This document shows positions 30,290-42,474 of a stretch of DNA of 64,000 nt, piece by piece. Below the pieces are notes generated by a model. The model saw only the letters and a list, made by a program, of their open reading frames with translations. It was not told the origin of the DNA and searched no databases. The translations under genes were made by a program, and so were the position numbers. Position 1 is the stretch's first letter. Each line of letters opens with the position of its first letter. Origin of the DNA: Halictus rubicundus. Taxonomy: Eukaryota; Arthropoda; Insecta; Hymenoptera; Halictidae. The DNA is taken from assembly GCF_050948215.1 (NCBI RefSeq), contig NW_027488767.1, positions 62,001-126,000 of the forward strand. The letters are read 5' to 3'.

Positions 30290-32222
30290 GATAGGATAGG
30301 ATAGAGGATAGTATAGGATAGAGGATAGGATAGGATAGAGGATAGGATAGGATAGAGAATAGGATAGGATAGCGGATAGGATAGGATAGAGGATAGGATA
30401 GGATAGAGGATAGGATAGGATAGAGGATAGGATAGGATAGAGGATAGGATAGGATGGAGTATAGAATAGGATAGAGGATAGGATAGGATACAGGATTGGA
30501 TAGGATAGAGGATACGATGGGATAGAGGACATTATAGAGAATAGGATAGGATAGAGGATAGGATAGGGGATTGGATAGAATAGAGAATAGGATAGGGTAG
30601 ATGATATTATAGGAAAGAGGATAGGATATGATAGAGGATACGATATTGTAGAGGATAGGATAGGATACAGGATAGGATAGAGGATAGGATAGGACAGAGA
30701 ATAGGATAGGATAGAGGATAGGATAGGATAGAGGATAGGATAGGATAGCGGATATGATAGGATAGAGTATAGAATAGGATAGAGGATAGGATAGGATAGA
30801 GGATAGAATAGCATTGAGGATAGGATAGGATAGAGGAAAGGATAGGATAGAGGATCGGATGGGTGATTCGATAGGATAAAGGATAGGATAGGATAGATGA
30901 TAGTATAGGATAGAGGATAGCATAGAGAACAGGATAGGATAGAGAATAGCATAGGATAGAGAATAGGATATGATAAAGGATAGGATCGGATAGAGGATAG
31001 GATAGGGGATTGGATACTATAGAGGACAGAATAGGATAGAGGATAGGATAGGATAGAGGATAGGATAGGGGATTGGATACGATAGGGGATGGGAGACGAT
31101 AGAGGACAGGATAGTATAGAGGATAGGATAGGATAGAGGATAGGATAGGATAGAGTATAGGATAGGATAGAGGATAGGATAGGATAGAGGATAGGATAGG
31201 ATAGAGGATAGGATAGGATAGAGGATAGGATAGGATAGAGGATAGGATAGGATAGAGGATAGGATAGGATAGAGGATAGGATAGGATAGAGGATAGGATA
31301 GGATAGAGGATAGGATAGGATAGAGGATAGGGTAGGATAGAGGATAGGATAGGATAGAGGATAGGATAGGATAGAGGATAGGATAGGATAGAGGATAGGA
31401 TAGGATAGAGGATAGGATAGGATAGAGGATATAATAGGATGGAGTATAGAATAGGATAGAGGATAGGATAGGATAGAGGATAGGATAGGATAGAGGATAG
31501 CATACGATAGAGGATAGGATAGGGTAGGATATAGAAAAGGATAGGATGGATGATATTATAGGAAAGAGGATAGGATATGATACAGGATACGATATTATAA
31601 AGGATAGGATATGATAGAGGATCGGATAGGATACAGGATTGGATATGATAGAGGATATGATGGGATAGAGGACATTATAGAGAATAGGATAGGATAGAGG
31701 ATAGGATAGGGGATTGGATAGGATAGAGAATATGATAGGGTAGATGATATTATAGGAAAGAGGATAGGATATGATAGAGGATACGATATTATAAAGGATA
31801 GGATATGATAGAGGATCGGATAGGATACAGGATTGGATATGATAGAGGATACGATGGGATAGAGGACATTATAGAGAATAGGATAGGATAGAGGATAGGA
31901 TAGGGGATTGGATAGGATAAAGAATATGATAGGGTAGATGATATTATAGGAAAGAGGATAGGATATGATAGAGGATACGATATTGTAGAGGATAAGACAG
32001 AGAATAGGATAGGATAGAGGATAGGATAGGATAGAGGATAGGATAGGATAGCGGATATGATAGGTTAGAGTATAGAATAGGATAGAGGATAGGATAGGAT
32101 AGAGGATAGAATAGGATTGAGAATAGGATAGGATAGAGGAAAGGATAGGATAGAGGATAGGATAGGATAGATGATAGTATAGGATAGAGGATAGCATAGA
32201 GAACAGGATAGGATAGAGAATA
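30290..32222 (+). repeat. Third copy of the 27.8-29.75 kb block
   Basis: Matches 27.84-29.75 kb at an offset of 2450 bp at its left, rising to 2501 bp (29048 against 31549) and falling to 2472 bp at the AGAGAACAGG sentence (29726 against 32198). It has therefore gained about 51 bp and lost about 29 bp of satellite. The left edge cannot be fixed because both copies run into unvaried 12-mers. Confidence 0.8.
31549..31992 (+). repeat. 194-bp sub-array (instance 3)
   Basis: Units start at 31549, 31743 and 31937. Spacing is again exactly 194 bp, although neighbouring satellite has changed length. Confidence 0.85.
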
Positions 32223-33119
32223 GCATAGGATAGAGAATATTATATGATAAAGGATAGGATAGGATAGAGGATAGGATAGGGTATTGGATAGGATAGAGGA
32301 TAGGATAGGGTAGAGGATAGGATCGGATAGAGGATAGGATAGGGGATTGGATAGGATAGAGTATAGGATAGGGTAGAGGATAGGATCGGATAGAGGATAG
32401 GATAGGGGATTGGATAGGATAGAGTATAGGATACGATAGAGGATAGGATCGGATAGGGGAAAGGATAGGGGATTGGATAGGATAGAGGATAGGAGACGAT
32501 AGAGGATATTATAGGGGATTGGATAGGATAGAGGATAGGAGACGATAGAGGATAGGATAGGGGATTGTATAGGATAGAGGACAGGAGACGATAGAGGATA
32601 GGATAGGATAGAGGATAGGATAGGATAGGGGATAGGATAGGATAGAGGATAGGATAGGATAGAGGATAGGATAGGATAGAGGATAGGATAGGATAGAGGA
32701 TAGGATAGGATACAGTATAGGATAGGATAGAGGATAGGATAGGATAGAGGATAGGATAGGATAGAGTATAGGATAGGATAGAGGATAGGATATTATAGAG
32801 GATAGGATAGGATAGAATATAGGATAGGATAGAGGATAGGATAGGATTGAGGATAGGATAGGATCGAGGAAAGGATAGGATAGAGGATTGGATAGGTTAT
32901 TGGATAGGATAGAGGATAGTATAGGATAGAGGATAGGATAGGATAGAGGATAGTATAGGATAGAGGATAGGATACGATAGATGATAGGATAGGATAGAGG
33001 ATAGCATAGAGAACAGGATAGGATAGAGAATAGCATAGGATAGAGAATAGGATATGATAAAGGATAGGATCGGATAGAGGATAGGATAGGGGATTGGATA
33101 CTATAGAGGACAGAATAGG

Positions 33120-36100
33120 ATAGAGGATAGGATAGGATAGAGGATAGGATAGGGGATTGGATACGATAGGGGATAGGAGACGATAGAGGACATGATAGTA
33201 TAGAGGATAGGATAGGATAGAGGATAGGATAGGATAGAGGATAGGATAGGATAGAGGATAGGATAGGATAGAGGATAGGATAGGATAGAGGATAGGATAG
33301 GATAGAGGATAGGATAGGATAGAGGATAGGATAGGATAGAGGATAGGATAGGATAGAGGATAGAATAGCATTGAGGATAGGATAGGATAGAGGAAAGGAT
33401 AGGATAGAGGATCGGATGGGTGATTCGATAGGATAAAGGATAGGATAGGATAGATGATAGTATAGGATAGAGGATAGCATAGAGAACAGGATAGGATAGA
33501 GAATAGCATAGGATAGAGAATAGGATATGATAAAGGATAGGATCGGATAGAGGATAGGATAGGGGATTGGATACTATAGAGGACAGAATAGGATAGAGGA
33601 TAGGATAGGATAGAGGATAGGATAGGGGATTGGATACGATAGGGGATAGGAGACGATAGAGGACAGGATAGTATAGAGGATAGGATAGGATAGAGGATAG
33701 GATAGGATAGAGGATAGGATAGGATAGAGGATAGGATAGGATAGAGGATAGGATAGGATAGAGGATAGGATAGGATAGAGGATAGGATAGGATAGAGGAT
33801 AGGATAGGATAGAGGATAGGATAGGATAGAGGATAGGATAGGATAGAGGATAGGATAGGATAGAGGATAGGGTAGGATAGAGGATAGGATAGGATAGAGG
33901 ATAGGATAGGATAGAGGATAGGATAGGATAGAGGATAGGATAGGATAGAGGATATAATAGGATGGAGTATAGAATAGGATAGAGGATAGGATAGGATAGA
34001 GGATAGGATAGGATAGAGGATAGCATACGATAGAGGATAGGATAGGGTAGGATATAGAAAAGGATAGGATGGATGATATTATAGGAAAGAGGATAGGATA
34101 TGATAGAGGATACGATATTATAAAGGATAGGATATGATAGAGGATCGGATAGGATACAGGATTGGATATGATAGAGGATATGATGGGATAGAGGACATTA
34201 TAGAGAATAGGATAGGATAGAGGATAGGATAGGGGATTGGATAGGATAGAGAATATGATAGGGTAGATGATATTATAGGAAAGAGGATACGATATGATAG
34301 AGGATACGATATTATAAAGGATAGGATATGATAGAGGATCGGATAGGATACAGGATTGGATATGATAGAGGATACGATGGGATAGAGGACATTATAGAGA
34401 ATAGGATAGGATAGAGGATAGGATAGGGGATTGGATAGGATAAAGAATATGATAGGGTAGATGATATTATAGGAAAGAGGATAGGATATGATAGAGGATA
34501 CGATATTGTAGAGGATAAGACAGAGAATAGGATAGGATAGAGGATAGGATAGGATAGAGGATAGGATAGGATAGCGGATATGATAGGTTAGAGTATAGAA
34601 TAGGATAGAGGATAGGATAGGATAGAGGATAGAATAGGATTGAGGATAGGATAGGATAGAGGAAAGGATAGGATAGAGGATCGGATGGGTGATTGGATAG
34701 GATAGAGGATAGGATAGGATAGATGATAGTATAGGATAGAGGATAGCATAGAGAACAGGATAGGATAGAGAATAGCATAGGATAGAGAATATTATATGAT
34801 AAAGGATAGGATAGGATAGAGGATAGGATAGGGTATTGGATAGGATAGAGGATAGGATAGGGTAGAGGATAGGATCGGATAGAGGATAGGATAGGGGATT
34901 GGATAGGATAGAGTATAGGATAGAGTAGAGGATAGGATCGGATAGAGGATAGGATAGGGGATTGGATAGGATAGAGTATAGGATACGATAGAGGATAGGA
35001 TCGGATAGGGGAAAGGATAGGGGATTGGATAGGATAGAGGATAGGAGACGATAGAGGATATTATAGGGGATTGGATAGGATAGAGGATAGGAGACGATAG
35101 AGGATAGGATAGGGGATTGTATAGGATAGAGGACAGGAGACGATAGAGGATAGGATAGGATAGAGGATAGGATAGGATAGAGGATAGGATAGGATAGAGG
35201 ATAGGATAGGATACAGTATAGGATAGGATAGAGGATAGGATAGGATAGAGGATAGGATAGGATAGAGTATAGGATAGGATAGAGGATAGGATATTATAGA
35301 GGATAGGATAGGATAGAATATAGGATAGGATAGAGGATAGGATAGGATTGAGGATAGGATAGGATCGAGGAAAGGATAGGATAGAGGATTGGATAGGTTA
35401 TTGGATAGGATAGAGGATAGTATAGGATAGAGGATAGGATAGGATAGAGGATAGTATAGGATAGAGGATAGGATACGATAGATGATAGGATAGGATAGAG
35501 GATAGGATAGGGGATTGGATAGGATAGAGGATAGGATAGGGTAGAGGATAGGATCGGATAGAGGATAGGATAGGGGATTGGATAGGATAGAGGATAGGAT
35601 AGGATGTAGGATAGGATAGGATAGATTATAGGATAGGATGGAGGATAGGATAGGATAGGATAGAGGATAGGATAGGATAGAGGATAGGATAGGATAGATA
35701 ATAGGATAAGATCGAGTATAGAATAGGATAGAGGATAGGATAGGATAGAGGATAGGATAGGATTGATTATAGGATAGGATAGAGGATCGGATAGGTGATT
35801 GGATAGGATAGAGGATAGGATAGGATAGAGGATAGGATAGGATAGAGGATAGGATAGGATAGAGGATAGGATAGGATAGAGGATAGGATAGGATAGAGGA
35901 TAGGATAGGATAGAGGATAGGATAGGATAGGATAGAGGATAGGATAGGATAGAGGATAGGATAGGATAGAGGATAGGATAGGATAGAGGATAGGATACGA
36001 TAGATGATAGGATAGGATAGAGGATAGGATAGGGGATTGGATAGGATAGAGGATAGGATAGGGTAGAGGATAGGATCGGATAGAGGATAGGATAGGGGAT

Positions 36101-36570
36101 TCGATCGGATAGAGTATAGGATACGATAGAGGATAGGATCGGATAGGGGAAAGGATAGGGGATTGGATAGGATAGAGGATAGGAGACGATAGAGGATATT
36201 ATAGGGGATTGGATAGGATAGAGGATAGGAGACGATAGAGGATAGGATAGGGGATTGTATAGGATAGAGGACAGGATAGGATAGAGGATAGGATAGGATA
36301 GAGGATAGGATAGGATAGAGGATAGGATACGATAGATGATAGGATAGGATAGAGGATAGGATATGGGATTGGATAGGATAGAGGATAGGATATGGGATTG
36401 GATAGGATAGAGGATAGGATAGGGTAGAGGATAGGATAGAGGATAGGATAGGGGATTGTATAGGATAGAGGACAGGAGACGATAGAGGATAGGATAGGAT
36501 AGAGGATAGGATAGCATACAGTATAGGATAGGATAGAGGATAGGATAGGATAGAGGATAGGATAGGATAG
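33120..36570 (+). repeat. About 4.3-kb-offset duplication, copy 1
   Basis: Repeats at 37.55-40.85 kb. Offsets are 4313 bp through 33.5-34.8 kb (AGAGAACAGG 33481 and 34750 against 37794 and 39063), 4330 bp near 35.3 kb and 4279-4280 bp near 36.5 kb (TAGCATACAG), so there are small indels. Upstream, 32.7-33.1 kb also matches 37.1-37.5 kb at offset 4427. This block mixes left-domain sentences with right-domain ones such as GGGGAAAGGATAGGGGATTG and so spans the change of family. Confidence 0.82.
34072..34515 (+). repeat. 194-bp sub-array (instance 4)
   Basis: Units start at 34072, 34266 and 34460. The second unit has GATACGATATGATAG where instance 1 has GATAGGATATGATAG; the same change is in instance 5, so those two share a more recent parent. 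Confidence 0.85.
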
Positions 36571-37549
36571 AGGATAGGATTGGATAGACTATAGAATAGG
36601 ATAGAGGATAGGATAAGATAGAGGATAGGATAGGATTGAGGATAGGATAGGATCGAGGAAAGGATAGGATAGAGGATTGGATAGGTTATTGGATAGGATA
36701 GAGGATAGGATAGGATAGAGGATAGTATAGGATAGAGGATAGGATAGGATAGAGGATAGTATAGGATAGAGGATAGGATAGGATAGAGGATAAGATAGGG
36801 GATTGGATAGGATAGAGTATAGGATACGATAGAGGATAGGATCGGATAGAGGATAGGATACGATAGAGGATAGGATCGGATAGAGGATAGGATAGGGGAT
36901 TGGATAGGATAGACAATTGGAGACGATAGAGGATAGGATAGGGGATTGTATAGGATAGAGAATAGGAGACGATAGAGGATAGGATAGGGGATTGTATAGG
37001 ATAGAGTACAGGAGACGATAGAGGATAGGATAGGATAGAGGATAGGATAGGATAGAGGATAGGATAGGATAGAGGATAGGATAGGATAGAGGATAGGATA
37101 GGATAGAGGATAGGATAGGATAGAGGATAGGATAGGATACAGTATAGGATAGGATAGAGGATAGGATAGGATAGAGGATAGGATAGGATAGAGTATAGGA
37201 TAGGATAGAGGATAGGATATTATAGAGGATAGGATAGGATAGAATATAGGATAGGATAGAGGATAGGATAGGATTGAGGATAGGATAGGATCGAGGAAAG
37301 GATAGGATAGAGGATTGGATAGGTTATTGGATAGGATAGAGGATAGTATAGGATAGAGGATAGGATAGGATAGAGGATAGTATAGGATAGAGGATAGGAT
37401 ACGATAGATGATAGGATAGGATAGAGGATAGCATAGAGAACAGGATAGGATAGAGAATAGCATAGGATAGAGAATAGGATATGATAAAGGATAGGATCGG
37501 ATAGAGGATAGGATAGGGGATTGGATACTATAGAGGACAGAATAGGATA

Positions 37550-40500
37550 GAGGATAGGATAGGATAGAGGATAGGATAGGATAGAGGATAGGATAGGATA
37601 GAGGATAGGATAGGATAGAGGATAGGATAGGATAGAGGATAGGATAGGATAGAGGATAGGATAGGATAGAGGATAGAATAGCATTGAGGATAGGATAGGA
37701 TAGAGGAAAGGATAGGATAGAGGATCGGATGGGTGATTCGATAGGATAAAGGATAGGATAGGATAGATGATAGTATAGGATAGAGGATAGCATAGAGAAC
37801 AGGATAGAATAGAGAATAGCATAGGATAGAGAATAGGATATGATAAAGGATAGGATCGGATAGAGGATAGGATAGGGGATTGGATACTATAGAGGACAGA
37901 ATAGGATAGAGGATAGGATAGGATAGAGGATAGGATAGGGGATTGGATACGATAGGGGATAGGAGACGATAGAGGACAGGATAGTATAGAGGATAGGATA
38001 GGATAGAGGATAGGATAGGATAGAGGATAGGATAGGATAGAGGATAGGATAGGATAGAGGATAGGATAGGATAGAGGATAGGATAGGATAGAGGATAGGA
38101 TAGGATAGAGGATAGGATAGGATAGAGGATAGGATAGGATAGAGGATAGGATAGGATAGAGGATAGGATAGGATAGAGGATAGGGTAGGATAGAGGATAG
38201 GATAGGATAGAGGATAGGATAGGATAGAGGATAGGATAGGATAGAGGATAGGATAGGATAGAGGATATAATAGGATGGAGTATAGAATAGGATAGAGGAT
38301 AGGATAGGATAGAGGATAGGATAGGATAGAGGATAGCATACGATAGAGGATAGGATAGGGTAGGATATAGAAAAGGATAGGATGGATGATATTATAGGAA
38401 AGAGGATAGGATATGATAGAGGATACGATATTATAAAGGATATGATATGATAGAGGATCGGATAGGATACAGGATTGGATATGATAGAGGATATGATGGG
38501 ATAGAGGACATTATAGAGAATAGGATAGGATAGAGGATAGGATAGGGGATTGGATAGGATAGAGAATATGATAGGGTAGATGATATTATAGGAAAGAGGA
38601 TACGATATGATAGAGGATACGATATTATAAAGGATAGGATATGATAGAGGATCGGATAGGATACAGGATTGGATATGATAGAGGATACGATGGGATAGAG
38701 GACATTATAGAGAATAGGATAGGATAGAGGATAGGATAGGGGATTGGATAGGATAAAGAATATGATAGGGTAGATGATATTATAGGAAAGAGGATAGGAT
38801 ATGATAGAGGATACGATATTGTAGAGGATAAGACAGAGAATAGGATAGGATAGAGGATAGGATAGGATAGAGGATAGGATAGGATAGCGGATATGATAGG
38901 TTAGAGTATAGAATAGGATAGAGGATAGGATAGGATAGAGGATAGAATAGGATTGAGGATAGGATAGGATAGAGGAAAGGATAGGATAGAGGATCGGATG
39001 GGTGATTGGATAGGATAGAGGATAGGATAGGATAGATGATAGTATAGGATAGAGGATAGCATAGAGAACAGGATAGGATAGAGAATAGCATAGGATAGAG
39101 AATATTATATGATAAAGGATAGGATAGGATAGAGGATAGGATAGGGTATTGGATAGGATAGAGCATAGGATAGGGTAGAGGATAGGATCGGATAGAGGAT
39201 AGGATAGGGGATTGGATAGGATAGAGTATAGGATAGAGTAGAGGATAGGATCGGATAGAGGATAGGATAGGGGATTGGATAGGATAGAGTATAGGATACG
39301 ATAGAGGATAGGATCGGATAGGGGAAAGGATAGGGGATTGGATAGGATAGAGGATAGGAGACGATAGAGGATATTATAGGGGATTGGATAGGATAGAGGA
39401 TAGGAGACGATAGAGGATAGGATAGGGGATTGTATAGGATAGAGGACAGGAGACGATAGAGGATAGGATAGGATAGAGGATAGGATAGGATAGAGGATAG
39501 GATAGGATAGAGGATAGGATAGGATAGAGGATAGGATAGGATACAGTATAGGATAGGATAGAGGATAGGATAGGATAGAGGATAGGATAGGATAGAGTAT
39601 AGGATAGGATAGAGGATAGGATATTATAGAGGATAGGATAGGATAGAATATAGGATAGGATAGAGGATAGGATAGGATTGAGGATAGGATAGGATCGAGG
39701 AAAGGATAGGATAGAGGATTGGATAGGTTATTGGATAGGATAGAGGATAGTATAGGATAGAGGATAGGATAGGATAGAGGATAGTATAGGATAGAGGATA
39801 GGATACGATAGATGATAGGATAGGATAGAGGATAGGATAGGGGATTGGATAGGATAGAGGATAGGATAGGGTAGAGGATAGGATCGGATAGAGGATAGGA
39901 TAGGGGATTGGATAGGATAGAGGATAGGATAGGATGTAGGATAGGATAGGATAGATTATAGGATAGGATGGAGGATAGGATAGGATAGGATAGAGGATAG
40001 GATAGGATAGAGGATAGGATAGGATAGATAATAGGATAAGATCGAGTATAGAATAGGATAGAGGATAGGATAGGATAGAGGATAGGATAGGATTGATTAT
40101 AGGATAGGATAGAGGATCGGATAGGTGATTGGATAGGATAGAGGATAGGATAGGATAGAGGATAGGATAGGATAGAGGATAGGATAGGATAGAGGATAGG
40201 ATAGGATAGAGGATAGGATAGGATAGGATAGAGGATAGGATAGGATAGAGGATAGGATAGGATAGAGGATAGGATACGATAGATGATAGGATAGGATAGA
40301 GGATAGGATAGGGGATTGGATAGGATAGAGGATAGGATAGGGTAGAGGATAGGATCGGATAGAGGATAGGATAGGGGATTCGATCGGATAGAGTATAGGA
40401 TACGATAGAGGATAGGATCGGATAGGGGAAAGGATAGGGGATTGGATAGGATAGAGGATAGGAGACGATAGAGGATATTATAGGGGATTGGATAGGATAG

Positions 40501-40850
40501 AGGATAGGAGACGATAGAGGATAGGATAGGGGATTGTATAGGATAGAGGACAGGATAGGATAGAGGATAGGATAGGATAGAGGATAGGATAGGATAGAGG
40601 ATAGGATACGATAGATGATAGGATAGGATAGAGGATAGGATATGGGATTGGATAGGATAGAGGATAGGATATGTGATTGGATAGGATAGAGGATAGGATA
40701 GGGTAGAGGATAGGATAGAGGATAGGATAGGGGATTGTATAGGATAGAGGACAGGAGACGATAGAGGATAGGATAGGATAGAGGATAGGATAGCATACAG
40801 TATAGGATAGGATAGAGGATAGGATAGGATAGAGGATAGGATAGGATAGA
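37550..40850 (+). repeat. About 4.3-kb-offset duplication, copy 2
   Basis: Direct copy of 33.1-36.57 kb. It holds the last AGAGAACAGG sentences of the window (37794, 39063) and ends near 40850, where a GGATACGATAGAGG string replaces the copy-1 sequence. Confidence 0.82.
38385..38828 (+). repeat. 194-bp sub-array (instance 5)
   Basis: Units start at 38385, 38579 and 38773, each opening GATGATATTATAGGAAAGAG. It is the counterpart of instance 4 at offset 4313. Confidence 0.85.
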
Positions 40851-42474
40851 GGATAGGATAGGATACGATAGAGGATAGGATAGGATAGACGATAGGATAG
40901 GGGATTGGATAGGATAGAGGATAGGATAGGATACAGGATAGGATACGATAGAGGATTGGATAGGATAGAGGATAGGAGACGATATAGGATAGGATAGGGG
41001 AATGTATAGGATAGAGGACAGGAGACGATAGAAGATAGGATAGGTTAGAGGATAGGATAGGTTAGAGGATAGGATAGGATAGAGGATAGGATAGGATTGA
41101 GGATGGGATAGGATAGAGGAAAGGATAGGGGATTGTATAGGATAGAGGACAGGGGACGATAGAGAATAGGATAGGTTAGAGGATAGGATAGGATAGAGGA
41201 TAGGGTAGAGGATAGGATAGAGGATTGGATAGGATAGGGGATATTATAGGATACAGGATAGGACAGGATAGCGGATAGGATAGGATATAGGATTGGATAG
41301 GATAGAGGATAGGGTAGAGGATAGGATAGAGGTTTGGATAGGATAGGGGATATTATAGGATACAGGATAGGACAGGATAGCGGATAGGATAGGATATAGG
41401 ATTGGATAGGATAGAGGACAGGAGACGATAGAAGATAGGATAGGTTAGAGGATAGGATAGGTTAGAGGATAGGATATGATAGAGGATAGGATAGGATAGA
41501 GGATAGGATAGGATTGAGGATAGGATAGGATAGAGGAAAGGATTGGATAGAGAGTAGGATACGATAGTGGATAGGATAGAAGATAGGATAGGATAGAGGA
41601 TAGGATAGGATAGAGGATAGGATAGGGGATTGTATAGGATAGAGGACAGGGGACGATAGAGGATAGGATAGGATAGAGGATAGGATAGCATACAGTATAG
41701 GATAGGATAGAGGATAGGATAGGATAGAGGATAGGATAGGATAGAGGATAGGATAGGATAGAGGATAGGATAGAGGATAGGATAGGGGATTGTATAGGAT
41801 AGAGGACAGGAGACGATAGAGGATAGGATAGGATAGAGGATAGGATAGGATAGAGGATAGGATAGGATAGAGGATAGGATAGGATACAGTATAGGATAGG
41901 GTAGAGGATAGGATAGGGGATTGGATAGGATAGAGTATAGGATACGATAGAGGATAGGATCGGAGATGGGAAAGGATAGGGGATTGGATAGGATAGAGGA
42001 TAGGAGACGATAGAGGATAGGATAGGGGATTGTATAGGATAGAGGACAGGAGACGATAGAGGATAGGATAGGATAGAGGATAGGATAGGATAGAGGATAG
42101 GATAGGATACAGTATAGGATAGGATAGAGGATAGGATAGGATAGAGGATAGGATAGGAAAGAGTATAGGATAGGATAGAGGATAGGATATTATAGAGGAT
42201 AGGATAGGATAGAGGATAGGATAGGATAGAGGATAGGATAGTGGATAGGATAGGGGATTGTATAGGATAGAGGACAGGAGACGATAGAGGATAGGATAGG
42301 ATAGAGGATAGCATAGCATACAGTATAGGATAGGATAGAGGATAGGATAGGATAGAGGATAGGATAGGATAGAGGATAGGATAGGATAGAGGATAGGATA
42401 GGATAAATTATAGAATAGGATAGAGGATAGGATAAGATAGAGGATAGGATAGGATTGAGGATAGGATAGGATAG

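Larger units (their letters stand above)
1..40850 (+). repeat. Left higher-order domain (AGAGAACAGG sentence family)
   Basis: Part of the satellite defined by recurring variant sentences rather than by a different monomer. The clearest is TAGCATAGAGAACAGG, followed by GAATAGCATAGG and then ATATGATAAAGG. AGAGAACAGG starts at 4627, 5985, 12217, 13592, 14739, 15496, 16794, 18152, 20573, 21825, 23600, 24515, 25813, 27171, 28474, 29726, 30924, 32198, 33008, 33481, 34750, 37435, 37794 and 39063. Many intervals are 1147-1375 bp, giving a loose higher-order period; longer gaps mark different blocks. The sentence is absent from the first 4.6 kb and I do not see it right of 39.1 kb. The right edge is approximate. 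Confidence 0.8.
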
